Positions 34,549-46,420 of a stretch of DNA of 64,000 nucleotides are shown here, in pieces. The stretch covers positions 7,378,868 through 7,442,867 of the forward strand of contig OX393577.1 of NCBI GenBank assembly GCA_947652605.1, given 5' to 3'. A model generated the notes under the pieces. That model did no database searches, was not told the origin of the DNA, and saw only the letters and a list, made by a program, of their open reading frames with translations. The number at the start of each line of letters is the position of its first letter. Position 1 is the first letter of the stretch. The stretch comes from Elmis aenea (taxonomy: Eukaryota; Arthropoda; Insecta; Coleoptera; Elmidae). The position numbers were made by a program, and so were the translations under genes.

Positions 34549-35478
34549 CAGGGTGATTGAAATTCGAGTTTAAGCATGGGGATCTCACTTATTATAGCTG
34601 GAATATAGGTTTAAATTTGGCAAAGTTGCTAAATTTGGTGCTCATTGATAATCCGAAGAGAAATTGAAAATATCTTAAACGGTATCCGAAAAATACAAAA
34701 TACAAAAATAGGTGTGCGAGGGTTGTCTTCTTTTCGGATACGTTTCTGCATACCGTTGCCTTGACACCGTGGAATTCCTATTCAATGAATAAAAAATTCG
34801 CGTTTTTCTTCGTTACTGAAATTCATTTATACGAACTTATTACGATGACAAGTAATAAGATTTAAAATTTTTGAATTTGTTGATTGGTTGTCATGGTAAC
34901 GACATAAACTACAACGACCAGAGATTGCTGTCCAAAACGCAATTTTACAAATTTGACAATTAATGTAGGAGTAAAATACCATGTATGATAGGGATAGATG
35001 CCCCACCAACCATAGTTTTTACTCCTTTGTCCAGAAAATATTAGCATCTAAAAAGGTGGGGCATCTATCCCGGACTTACCCTACATACATCAATGAATTC
35101 AGTAAAAATAATTCTATTCGATTATGTAAATAGCAAAAATTACGCCCATGAGAAAAAATAAATTTGGTTGATATAAAACAAAAACGAATCGACCTAGAAT
35201 AAATTAGCGATTACTATCCGATGCGGCTTAAAAAGTTGGTTAGGCAATGTTTTTACACATTTAAAATATTTTATACTCCAAAGAAGTTATAGACTATTTT
35301 CAAAAATCGTATCTTCCGGTTTTTCCTAATTTTCTTGAATACCGTTTGAGATATTTCCAATTTCTCTTCGGATTATTAATGAGCACCAAATTTAGCAACT
35401 TTGCCAAATTTAAACCTATATTCTAGCTGTTATAATAAGAGAGATCCCCATGCTTAAACTCGAACTTCAAACACCCTA
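34549..35478. mobile_element. TA-flanked long-arm element, CAGGGTGATTGAAATTCGAG ends
   Basis: About 930 bp. The left end CAGGGTGATTGAAATTCGAG pairs with CTCGAACTTCAAACACCCTA at the right, each beside TA. The arms are inverted repeats for about 140 bp, including TTAAGCATGGGGATCTC and GAAGAGAAATTGGAAATAT-type blocks. In the interior is an exact 17-bp inverted repeat (34991-35007 and 35055-35071, GGGATAGATGCCCCACC and inverse), possibly a smaller nested element. Confidence 0.82.
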
Positions 35479-36733
35479 TAAGTATGCCACGAATGAGGAG
35501 ATGGAGAATTTGGCAACTGGTGCATTTCGACCAGAAATTCTTCCAAGAAAAAGTTAGTTATTTAAAAGTATGCTTACTTACAGTCAAAAATTACTCAGTT
35601 CGGTTTAATAACAATTTATACAATTATATTTCTACGGCCTAAAAAGCTTTCCTTTTTTGTTCTCCATTTTGATTATGACGTGTTTAAACTTGTCACTTAT
35701 AAAACAAGTAAACTTATCATCAATAGGTTACCTCTACACTGAGGACTGACTAACTAACATCAGTAGGTTGTATCTACCAAAATTCAAGTTAAATATTGTG
35801 CAGTTGTCGAACAATTTCTCTGCAGTTTTTTTGCTCTCAAAAATTTACAGTATGTTAGTCATCAATGGAAACTTCAAGTTATCTTCAAATCACGAAAATA
35901 TTTCACATAATTATAATATCAGGTTGTGAGGTCCTAAAAACACTGGATTAGGTTTCAAAATTCTACAGGAAGACAGCTTATGTAACTTCCAACATCTAGT
36001 TCTAGATTCTAGATGAATCTATCCACTCTATTATAGAAATAGATTCACTAACGCCTAAAAAATATCAGTACGTCATGCCAAAAATTACTCAGTAATACCA
36101 AAAAAATGGCAAAGCTATTGTAAAAAGCTTGTAAATTCGTTACGAAGTAGTAAACCTCTGGCTAATAAATTAACAAACCCCACTAACATGGTGTTGCTAC
36201 AGAAATTTCCTAACAATCTGAATTTCATCTTATTGGGATCTTATTTAAAAATGGAAAAGATTATTGCATGTATTGTTTTTAAACACTTCACATGAGACCA
36301 CTCTATCGGTAAACGCATAAAATTGTGATTAGCCACGATATAAACATTTTGAGAATGAATACTCGTGGGAATTGTATAACAACAAACATACTGTGTCATA
36401 TCAAACGCTGTATTATCGCGATAACTATAAACATCAACCAACCACTTTGAAGAGTTAATAGTTGGTATTGTACAAACTAACTTAATGCTGAGCAACAAAT
36501 TTTTTATTTGCTTGTACAGCTGCGCCACTATGCTCTTTAGAATATAAATAAACTTTTACACGTACATTTATATTCATTCTATAGGATTACCCAGCGTCTT
36601 ATTAATCATACCATCATTTATGTTGATATGGTTGGTTATTACGTATAGATCGTTATTACATTTTTGTTTTGTAATGTTGTCGCACTTTTGCCTTGTGGCA
36701 GTCTGTTACTAATATCAATATTATTTGTTTTAG
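35479..36733. other. Intron 1, 3' end before exon 2
   Basis: AT-rich unique intron with no recognised transposon. The minus frame 36241-36528 has no recognisable family. The last bases form a modest pyrimidine-rich acceptor ending TTTGTTTTAG. Confidence 0.45.
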
Positions 36734-37045
36734 AGTGCAGTATCATCTGGACCTAGTCAAGCTACACCACCTCCTACTAGTATGGCAGTGACGTCTTCAG
36801 CGCCCACTCCTGGAAGTCCACCAGCGTCCCAGCGTTGTTGTGACACAGGAAGGCCTTTATATACAGACCCCATTACTGGTCAAAGTGTTTGCTCGTGTCA
36901 GTACGAACTCCTAGGCTATCAAAGGCTCGCCGGTGGCGTTCCTGGCCTCCCTCCTCTCTCAATGTACAGTGCCCCATATCCAGACGGTATGGCAGCATAT
37001 TTCCCAGCTCTTGGAGCAGACCAAGCGCCGTTTTATACTTCAGCG
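36734..37045 (+). CDS. mirr: mirror-like Iroquois homeobox gene, coding exon 2 (104 codons)
   Basis: Second coding exon of a nuclear TALE-class homeodomain transcription factor that patterns eye, wing and body wall in insects. It encodes residues 14-117 of the predicted protein. A Ser/Pro/Thr-rich stretch (about 14-47) precedes the Iroquois N-terminal motif CCDTGRPLYTDPITGQ...CSCQYELLGYQRL (about 48-77), then a Tyr/Pro-rich stretch ending ADQAPFYTSA. The CCDTGRP and CSCQY blocks are Iroquois hallmarks; GYQRL and the later DAAFAGYPFNG block in exon 3 favour mirror over araucan/caupolican. The acceptor is TTTGTTTTAG|AGT, and the donor is GCG|GTAAGT, a consensus match; both are phase 0. Reading past the donor gives VSY and a stop, as expected for intron. 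Identification rests on family recognition, not a database search. Confidence 0.93.
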
Positions 37046-37175
37046 GTAAGTTACTGATAATAATTTTCAGCTATAACTTTGTCTTATTGCCACGAAAACG
37101 TATTGCTTGGTAATAGCACGACGCTGTAGGACCAATTGCAGTGTAACTTTTACAAAAAAATAATGTAACTGAGAC

Positions 37176-37795
37176 TAGTTTTCGGGAAAATTTGCGTTTT
37201 TAACCAATTACTAATCTTAACTCTTCTAGAGACTACCAATTGGAGCAATATTACACGGTAACAATTATATTCCCCTGTTAGATGTTGATCCTCCTGTCAA
37301 ATTTGCGTTTTCGACCAATAACAAACACAAATTTTCTAGAAACGACCAATAAACACTGATAATATGCTTTTCGCAATTAACATATTTTCATGCGTTTATT
37401 GGTCGTTTCTAAGAAATCTGAGTTTGTGATTGGTCGAAAATATAAATTTGGAGAGGGAATTAAATATTTTGGTCTTGATAATTGTTTGACGAATTTCGGA
37501 GACCAGTAGCGTTACTTTATTAAACCACACCCCTTACGCACCACTCTGACAGTACTTGTAAAATTTGACATAACATACATTTAATTTGACAGTTAGGTTA
37601 GGTGAAGGAAATTTTCTGACAAAATATAACTCGTGCATTGCGAATAATCTATAATTTTTGACAAATCTTCACTCATGCAAGTTGAATCAGAAAAAAATCA
37701 CACGTGCACTCGTGATTTTTTCAGCTCAACTTGCATTCGGACATAAAATTATTAATAGTTTTCAATGATCTTGGTATATTACTACTGATAATTGA
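37176..37795 (+). repeat. 0.6-kb interspersed repeat, CACCTGTCAAATT family, copy 2
   Basis: Homologous to 17803-18410 and 39664-40280, starting about 130 bp downstream of the exon 2 donor. Its left terminal inverted repeat is degenerate, but the internal hairpin (about 37310-37440) and the tail are well preserved. Near its end is an added palindrome TCACACGTGCACTCGTGA with flanking AAAAAA/TTTTTT. Confidence 0.75.
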
Positions 37796-39663
37796 ATAGC
37801 AGTAACATCAATTTTGTATTGAATCAGTCTGGAATTCTTTTAAATTGTTATCGTACTGTGAAAGACGCGGTGAAGATTCTTAGATATGTGGTTTAGGTGA
37901 CGCCGCGGCAGTTAATTAATTGGCTGGTATTTAGACGATTAAGAACCGGTTATTAACTAAAATGCACTTTAATTTAAAATCGGATTATTTACATCTTTGC
38001 TTTTTTTTTTGAAGACTTGATTGTAATTCAGGAAACGTAAAGCAGTTTGAAAAACTCGATAACATGTACACAAAAAAAACGTTTTTCCAATTCGATGTTA
38101 ACTTGCAACTGCTACGGAACAATACTTTCATTTTAAAAAAACAGAATTATTTTTAATTTTATTTGCTAAATTCGGTTCTTCATTCGCGAAAATTACGTTT
38201 CAATACTTCCCCAGAAACATGACATTTCGTAGCACTGTCCCCTTTTGCAAAAATTGTGATACACTATCTCCTCTCATCTCAGTTTCTTGTGTCCTTGTGT
38301 ATCTTACTTATGGTGGCTTCTTTGACACCAAATATGAGGCCTACAGTCGCGTATGTAAGCCTTTCTTGACATGTATTCCAACTTCTCTCTTGTCGCATTC
38401 TTGGCCCTTACATGCGAACCGCGAATACTGATACCGCGAATATAAAAACTTTGTTCAATTTTCTCAAGACGAAACATTAAATTGACAATATTTTTACCGA
38501 TTTTAAACAAAAATAGACAGAAGATGCGGTTCTTGCCGAAATATACATTTAAAGAAAGTAGTATAGTCTGAAACAGTATTACGGTATCCGGTATTGCGGA
38601 ATATTTAGTGCTAATAAGAACTGTTTCATTGTGTACTAATCAAGAAATGTTTTATTATTCCTTTACGTTTGTTTCATCAATAATGCAGTACAAACATGTT
38701 ATATTTTAATTCATAATAATGTGAGCTTAATGTTAAAACGCTAACAAGTAATATTAAAAAAGCATCTTATGCATACACATCCAGACATCCATAGATTATA
38801 AATGACAAATTATCCAGGATCGTAACGTTAGTTTCCTGTCAATAATTAACTACACATTATTGTCATTAAGTTGATCATTTAGATGGGGGCATTTAATTTT
38901 AAATAAAAACGGATTGCTTTGAAGTAGCTAGCGTGCATTGACAGTTGCAGTAAATATTCATAATTGACGTGTTACTTAATAAACGTGCCGTTGATGCGAT
39001 TTTAATTACATTTGCATAAAAACCTATCAGGGGCTTAATATAATTAACCTTTTAATACATAATGTATGTACCCACATTATGGTCGATGTCATAATTTTGC
39101 TATATCGGTATTTTTTAATACATTTTTAATTACCTGTTCACGCTGAGAAACTTTTCTGTGTTCAATTTGTTACAAAAACGTTTTTTTTTTTAACAAAGAA
39201 GATGTACCTACCTATAATTGAAAAATAAGAACAGATGTATACGATTTTAGTCTTTTATTGATACACTCGCTTATACTGAGTTATATTTTCAAAACTATTA
39301 TTGCCTAACTAGAGTATAGTCGCAACATTAGTGTTGTTCAGTGTACAATTTTGTCAAGTTTAATGCCCTTAATCTCTTAAGATGAACAAGTAATTTTTTT
39401 ATGAATGAATGATCCAATATATTGATTTAATAACAATAAAAAGTGTAAAGTAACGAATGTTTGATTGTTATTTGAAATTGAGAAATCAATTATCTACTGT
39501 ATAGGTTTAAATGCAATTCAATATTTGATTATTGTTATTTTTTTTCTCAAATTTTAGTGGTATAATTGCACACACAGTAGCAGAGTTATCCAGACACAAT
39601 ACTTGTTGCTGTTTAAAGAATTAATTGTAAATCGCAAATTAATATTATTGCCATTTTATAACA
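37796..39663. other. Intron 2, no genes recognised
   Basis: AT-rich intron. Overlapping frames at 38219-38431 (+) and 38304-38510 (-) lie in a more complex patch (38200-38420) but show no conserved motif. Confidence 0.4.
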
Positions 39664-40280
39664 CAGAAAATTTCCTTCACCTGTCAAATTTGCGTTTTCA
39701 ACCAATCACTAATCGTAAATCTCTTAGGTACTACCAATAGGAGCATTATTACACGGTAATAATTTGACATTCCCGTCAAATGTTGATCCTCCTGCCAAAT
39801 TTGCGTTTTCGACCAATAACAAACTCAGATTTCCTAGAAAAGACCAATAAACATAGTTATACACTGATATCCTTTTCGCAATTAACAGATTTTCATGCGT
39901 TTGTTAGTCGTTTCTAAGAAATCTGAGTTTGTGTTGGGTCGAAAATATTAATTTGGAGAGGGAATTAAATATTTTGGTCTTGATAATTTTTTGACGAATT
40001 TCGGCGACCAGTAGCGTTACTTCAATATAGATTAAACCACATCCCTAACGCACCACTCTGACAGTACTTGCAAAATTTGACATAACATACATTTAATTTG
40101 ACAAGTAGGTTAGGTGAAGGAAATTTTCTGACAAAATATAACTCCTGCATTGCAAATAATCTATAATTTTTGACAGATCTTCACTCATGCAAGTTGAATC
40201 AGCTCAACATGCATTCGGGCATATTTACCAAAAATTATCGATAATTTTTAATGCACTTATTATATTACTACTGATAATTA
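39664..40280 (+). repeat. 0.6-kb interspersed repeat, CACCTGTCAAATT family, copy 3
   Basis: The best-preserved copy, with exact 19-bp inverted ends: CAGAAAATTTCCTTCACCT at 39664-39682 and AGGTGAAGGAAATTTTCTG at 40112-40130, followed by the shared tail to about 40280. The internal hairpin is at about 39800-39950. No target duplication is obvious, so the class is unknown. Confidence 0.8.
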
Positions 40281-40967
40281 AATAATTACTAATATTTTTT
40301 ACAAACACTCATTAATAATGTAAAATATTTATGCTAATGAACAATTTGTCTAATTTTTAGCAATTAAATTGTGTACGAAGCCTGCAATAAGTGTTAACAA
40401 GATCATTAGACTTATTAAGTAGCAATTATTACTATTTTAATAGCATCTTGATGTAAGAAGTCAGACAGAACAATCGTTTCCTTTATTAAAATTGTTAGAA
40501 ACGTATTCCATTTCCTCCTAGCGTTATCTATGCCACTAATACAAATCATTTGATGAAAGTTATTAATGCGTTCTGTCATGTATATTATTATTTAACTGCA
40601 GCAATCTACAGCACTTAGTACAAATGTGTTCTAACGACTCATTGTGTGGCGATTTTAGATTTAACACGAATTGATTATGGCTAAAATATCGTGATATCAC
40701 GACGCAAAATCACGAATTCGCCTAGTGAAAGATATTAAAGCGTAAAAGGTAGTATTGTTTTAGATTTTGAAGGACTCTTGAACGAATTTTGGTTGTTCTA
40801 ATTATAATTAAATTCGTTTTGTTAATTTATATATGAATATTAATGGACGCGTATTGAAACTCATTTGGATTATGTGAATTGGTAAACAAAGTGTTTTTGA
40901 CTTCCTTATTATACATTACATTAATACGAAATGAATAGTCGTGAAATAGAATTTTGTTTAAAGCAGT

Positions 40968-41125
40968 AGGAGAGACCGGGAATGAAAGTAAATTTTTTTT
41001 GTTTTTTAATTTCTCATAAAGTATATTACTTAATGATAGATTGGACATTTGTCTTCCTTCCAAGATATTTATTTCTTGTTTCCTAAAGCATCTGAGATTT
41101 TTTTCTGTAGTAAGATAGCTGTTAC
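40968..41125. repeat. Short relative of the 32421 repeat
   Basis: Starts AGGAGAGACCGGGAATGAAAG and includes TTTGTCTTCCTTCCAAGA and TTTTTTTCTGTAGTAAGA, all resembling segments at or beside 32421-33170 and 27411-27450. It appears internally deleted. Confidence 0.55.
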
Positions 41126-41666
41126 AAAAAAAGTAGTTTAGTAATTTTTATAAAATTCGTTATTACTTAAGAATACCCAAACTACTACTATTAAGTTAAC
41201 GTTACGATGGTTTCAGCACTTTTTTTAATGTATTTTAATCGCAGTATTTCCTTCAAAAGCACATGTGTTTCTATTTTATGGCCGTAGTTGATAATTTATT
41301 AGTGCAATAATCATAACAAGATTAACAACCATAACGAACATGTTCTTCGCAACGGATTCGTAGTCCCGTACTACTAGAATTTCAGAGTTTAAGTATACCT
41401 ACATGATTCAAACTGTAAACACATCACTTATAATCCGATAATTATCATGATGTACTCTAAAACTTATTGCAATATATGCATACTAAAAAGGAGTCTTAAA
41501 CTAATGTAAACGTTAGTCCAACTGTATTAGTTTTTGATGCGAATTGGTATTTCAATCTAGCGTTATAATATTTTGTACGTCTATTTACAACCTGGTTATA
41601 AAGTTATTGGAAAAAACGTAGTAGGTACTGCAACTACATAAAACGTCTTAGTAATTTGACGATATA

Positions 41667-42861
41667 CAGGGTGGACCAAATTCGAATTTTTTACGGGGTA
41701 TCTCCGTTACCTGAATAATTAGCGAAAATCTGATATCGGTCCCTTGGGCTATTTTCTTGAGGAAAGAACGCCTGTGTAATCAGATTTTTTGCATCGCTTT
41801 CCATTTTGGCAATAGACGAAAAATTAAATTTCATCATTTTTGAACATTTGCTACAACTTCTTTATGTATTAAAATAGAACAAAATGTTGTATAGGTTTTC
41901 TGTTAACATTTCAATGCTTAATTGAAAAACGAAATTAAAATTTTTGTAGCAACCTTGACTTTCGAGATATGAAGTACATTTATAGATTTCTAAATGGAAA
42001 CCCCAGTTGGTCATGACTTTATATTTTTAGTTTTTCAGAAATATGTACCTAGAGTTATATAGGTATGTGTTGCAAAAAATAACCGTGATATGGCTAATTT
42101 TGTGAACATTTTACTGTCAAAGTTTGCCATGGTTTCATAAACAGGTAATGTTCGCAATTAAAAAACAACGAAATGTCATTTCCAAAAAAATTCTGCAGCA
42201 GCCGCTACGTTTTTAGCACTTACAATGTAAATTTCTAACATGGTTAATTTTTCAAAATGGTCAAATTTTGCCATGTTCACAATACCACAATAAACAGGTG
42301 TAAAATGCAAAAGTACACATGGATTTGCTTAAAAGTTAAAAAACTTTCTTGGATATGACGTTTAGTTGTTTAATAATTGCAAAAATCACTTGTTTACCAA
42401 TTCATGGCAAACTTTGATAGGGAAATATTTACAAAATTAGCTACCTATATCTCGTTTTTTTTTGCAACAAATATATAAAACTATATATTTTTGAAAAGCT
42501 AAAAAAAAATCTCTTTATTATAAAGTCATGGCCAACTAGGGTTTCTATTTAAAAAAATATGTTTTCATTATATTGCGAAAGTCGAGTTCGCAAAAAAAAT
42601 AATAATTTATTTTTAAATTAAGCATTAAAATCTGTTTAAAAAGCCTGTGTTACATTTTGTTTTATTTTAATTAATATAGAAATTATAGCAAACTTTCAAA
42701 AATGATGATTTTTCATTTTTCGTCTACAGTGCCAAAATGGGCAGTAATGTAAAAAATCTGATTAATTAGGCGTCTTTTTTTCAAAACATCGATATCAGAT
42801 TTTCGCTTTTTATTACGGTAACCGAGATACCCTGTAAAACATTCGAATTTGGTCCACCCTG
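41667..42861. mobile_element. 1.2-kb full-length palindromic element, CAGGGTGGACCAAATTCGAA ends
   Basis: Ends CAGGGTGGACCAAATTCGAA and TTCGAATTTGGTCCACCCTG, with TA at 41665-41666 and 42862-42863. Homology between the arms continues almost to the centre near 42260: paired blocks include the ends, AAATCTGATATCGGTC versus CGATATCAGATTT, the GTTTGCCATGG versus CCATGGCAAAC region and CAGGTG near the middle. It has no coding capacity and can fold into one long imperfect hairpin. Confidence 0.85.
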
Positions 42862-42863
42862 TA

Positions 42864-43469
42864 TAGGGTGGTGCAAATTCGATTAGATTACATGGGTATC
42901 TCGGTTAATAGTCAAGATGAGAAACGATTAACTTATCAAAAATGTGCAGTTTCTTGGGACAAACTTAAAACCGTTTTCAAAAATATTTTCAGTTTCAGTC
43001 TTCAGTTTTTGAGTTATAAGAGAAAAACTGTTTATTTTTTTTGTTATTTTATTAATGAGTGATTTCTCCCTTATTGTAAATATCAAAAAAGTTTATTGAG
43101 ATTATTTTTAAATATTTTTATGTAGATTTTGATAGTACTAAAAAAATATTTTTACGCTCACCGGTAAAAAGTTATGACACAAAATGGAAGCTATAGGTGG
43201 CTATGATCTATTTAAATTCCTTTTTTTTTTGCCGGCGCCAAATATATACAGGTTGATGTATTTATTTTTAATAATACGCAAGTTACAAAGGTTTTTTAAT
43301 TTTGTTAAAGATGAGAAACAAAAAGTAGGCTGTAAAAACAAAAAAAAAAACAAGATAAACGGAAAATGATGATTTTTGAAAACTGCACATTTTTGGTAAT
43401 TTAACCGTTTCTCTCTCTTGACTATTAAGCGAGATACCCATGTAAATCCATCGAATTTGGACCACCCTG
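42864..43469. mobile_element. TA-flanked element abutting the 41667 palindrome
   Basis: About 606 bp, beginning TAGGGTGGTGCAAATTCGAT and ending CGAATTTGGACCACCCTG, flanked by TA at 42862-42863 and 43470-43471. The left TA is shared with the preceding element. Inverted arms include ACATGGGTATCTCGGTTAATAGTCAAGA and the inverse. The frames 42868-43062 (+), 43184-43369 (+) and 43283-43474 (-) lie within it and are repeat-derived. Confidence 0.8.
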
Positions 43470-43471
43470 TA

Positions 43472-44740
43472 CATATATAACGAACTTATTTGGTTTCGTT
43501 AACATTTGTAAGATATTTAAGAGGTTAACAGCGGGTTAGGATTACCCTTGTCGTTAATGCTGATATTACAAGGGCTTTAGATTGATAATATTTCTGCTTT
43601 TGCAGTTAAAATACGATTTTACTCGAACACATACTGTGTTTTATTAAGTACAATTTTGCGTATTACTTTGTGTAAATTAATTGGTTATTTAAATGCAACC
43701 TCCTTCGATGCAGTGTATTTGAAGGAACTCCTAGTATTGATGTAGTTGTTGAATGTGGCTGGTTAAAAGTGGCTTTAGCATATGCTGTATTTTTAAGCTG
43801 AAACCTTATAAGTTATTACTTCATAGTCTTCACAACACGAGCATTTAAAAACATTTTAAAATCCAAGCACATAGAAAGACACAATACATCATATCCGTAT
43901 AAGAGAAGAGCTGTCAGACCCATTGTTAAACCACAAGCATCTCGTGATTAATATAATAATCCGTAATGAAGTTATAGAGACACGTCCCAATCCTGATTTA
44001 TGACAAAACACATTTCATTTTGTATAATCTTCAGGCGTGTTTGTATACAAGAATCCTCTCGTGGTAAATCTCCGGGGCTAAGACTCACAATGACCACATT
44101 CATATTCATAAAGCTCGCCGGACACATAATTAAATTTTAACTGTCATGTTAACCAAATTATTCCGTTCAGTTCAAGCGCACACACACAGCCTTGGCCCTA
44201 TCGAAATAAAACATTAATTAAATTATAAAGGAACTCGATTACTTAAACATCTTCTTAATTCAAGCTCACTCGATACTGGCTGAAGTAAATTGTTCTTGGT
44301 GCGAACCTTATGGTGTATATTTTGTGTAACCTTAACACGCGCATTGTTTCCTTATGGAATGGAATGTAAAATCTTGACCGCACGCCAAACTAAACATGTG
44401 CAAACAATACATACAATACGATGATAAGTGTTGTGGCATACATTTAAAATGCCGTGACGCAGACAACCAAAGCTACAAATTTGCAAGCATGTTTATTTAA
44501 AACACCTAAAATTGCGTCTTACTCGAAGATACTTAAGAAGCAATGTTGGTCTTGGGGAGCGCAAATTAGGCTATGTACGTACTTAAAATCGTGGGATGAA
44601 ATCAGCACAATACACGTCCGTGTGTATTAAAAATTTAAAAGTTTGTAACAACAGAATATTTAACTTACTTAAACATAAAATAAACATGACCAGTGTAGTT
44701 TAAATTATGTGACGAACGAGTAACACTGGAAGCAACGAAA
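43472..44740. other. Intron 2, no genes recognised
   Basis: Unique AT-rich intron without recognised features. Confidence 0.4.
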
Positions 44741-45497
44741 AATAGTTGCTTACGTAACGACACCGGAAAGTGGTATTTTACGGACGAGTATACAGTTTTT
44801 GGACGAACCGTGAGCGAGTCCTGAAAGCATACGAGTCCAGTAAAGACACTTTACGGATATGTTACCTACAATATTCTTTCTGCGTCCGCCACTGACGCCA
44901 AAATCGTCACCATCCATCATTAAACAATAAATTAACAAACTGCAGGTGAAAACACGCCTGGTGGTATAATGACGCTTGTTTGACAGCGCAAATCAACAAA
45001 ACCTCTCATCACCATGGCAACCAGTTACTTTCTGGCCTAGGCCAATAAATAGATCGGAAACAGCAGATCTTCTGGACGGACGCAGACAATATTTTTCTCT
45101 GCGTCCGTCCAGAAAATCAGTTGTTTATGATCAATTTTTAGGCTGAAAAATGCATCTTTACTGGTTGCCATGGTATTGAGATGTCTCTGCCGGCCTAGGC
45201 CGGAAAGTAGCTGGTTGTCATGGTGATGAGTTGTTTTGTTGATTTGCGCTGTCAAACAAAGCTTCGTTATACCACCAAGCGAGATTGCACCTGTAGTTTG
45301 TTAAGTGATTATTTAATTATGGATTGTGGCCATGGTGATTTTGATGTCAGTGGCGGACGCAGAAAAAATGTTGTACGTAACATACCCGTAAAGTGTTTTT
45401 ACTGGACTCGTTGGCTTTCAGGACTCGCCTACGGCTCGTCCAAAAACTGTCGTCCAGTAAAGTACCACTTTCCAGTCTTGTTGCGTAAATAACTATT
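44741..45497. repeat. Large foldback element (757 bp inverted repeat)
   Basis: Starts AATAGTTGCTTACGTAACGA and ends TTGCGTAAATAACTATT. The arms (about 44741-45086 and 45098-45497) are inverted copies that include ACTGGACTCG, TTTGCGCTGTCAAAC, CCGGCCTAGGCCGG-type and CCATGGT segments. The centre is an exact 16-bp stem, TCTGGACGGACGCAGA at 45071-45086 and its inverse at 45098-45113. Mirrored frames at 44750-44938 (-) and 45220-45492 (+) read similar peptides because the arms are copies of one sequence; neither looks like a gene. A half copy lies at about 60020-60440. Confidence 0.85.
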
Positions 45498-45619
45498 AAT
45501 AGACATTTAGTGTAAAAGTATTTATCAAATCGGCTTCCGTTAAAAAAAATCGAAGTTATTAAACTTGTAACTTAGTGAATTATTAAAGTAGAGAAACAAA
45601 TTTTAAATTGGCATCAAAT

Positions 45620-45703
45620 TACACAACTTCGTCTCAGTAACCAACTTTGTAGCTCTTACGATAAGTGAGATCTCTGTTAAGCCTCGTATTTGGGACACCC
45701 TGT
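45620..45703. mobile_element. Single right end of a CAGGGTGTCCCA-type element
   Basis: GTAGCTCTTACGATAAGTGAGATCTC leads to GGGACACCCTG|TATA, resembling the right part of 338-823 and other TA-flanked elements. The left end is not found. Confidence 0.6.
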
Positions 45704-45989
45704 ATATTACAAATATTCGTTACCGTAATGCTATTTTACATGTACATTAAAGATTTCCTGTTTAAGCAAATGTTTCAAATTACCATTAGGCGTTTGTACT
45801 TACACTTATTTGGTGTCTAAGAACATGAAAATAGTTTTATACCGATAGTGTTGCAAAACAAAATAACGTATTGAAGGTATAACTTTTCTCTTAATAACAA
45901 AAATATTTTGTCTTCACTTTGACCGATAGTATTTTCTAAAAGAATGCTATTTTGGAGTACATTCAACTGCAAAATAAAATAAAAAAGTA

Positions 45990-46420
45990 CAGTGGATTCT
46001 CGAAGTTCGAACGGTTTATTGTTTGAACGACTTGAAACTCGACCAAAAACTCGAAAGTCGAACAAAGTATTTGTTTTCTAAGCGTTTCATTAATTTCTTT
46101 GGGTTAATTTTGATATTATCTTTAATAATACCTACTTAATAATATCCCTCCAACTATTATTATTGATTGATTATTGGACAGTATTTTTTCTGTGCGTATG
46201 TATCGTAGTATTGTAAATAAAAACATTCAATTATTGAAATTAAATATACTTGTTTTATCATTATTTACCAATATATTTTTTTTAAATGGCACTTACAATG
46301 TTTTATATTGGGTAAATGTTGGATCTGGAACAGATTGATTTAATTTACATAATTTCTTGTTTAACTCGGAAGTCGAACCATCTCTGAAACCGATTAATTT
46401 CGAAGTTCGAGTGTGTACTG
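45990..46420. mobile_element. pogo-like TA-flanked MITE
   Basis: A 431-bp element between TA dinucleotides. Left end CAGTGGATTCTCGAAGTTCG with repeated TTCGAAC/ACTCGA motifs, right end TTCGAAGTTCGAGTGTGTACTG. CAGT ends with CTCG...TTCGAAC stretches fit pogo/Tigger-type elements. Coding sequence is absent. The minus frame at 45817-46065 partly overlaps and is not a gene. Confidence 0.65.

Larger units (their letters stand above)
8660..36733 (+). other. mirr intron 1 (about 28 kb)
   Basis: Inferred intron between coding exons 1 and 2, bounded by GTACTT and TTTTAG. It is AT-rich and holds at least a dozen DNA-transposon copies described separately. It contains no supported coding sequence on either strand. 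GC-richer unique islands at about 20930-21220 and 33760-33960 are enhancer candidates. Confidence 0.75.

Noticed and set aside
44750..45492. Two similar peptides encoded on opposite strands
   Set aside because: The similarity is caused by the inverted arms of one foldback repeat; no known domain, and the half copy at 60020 does not keep the frame intact.
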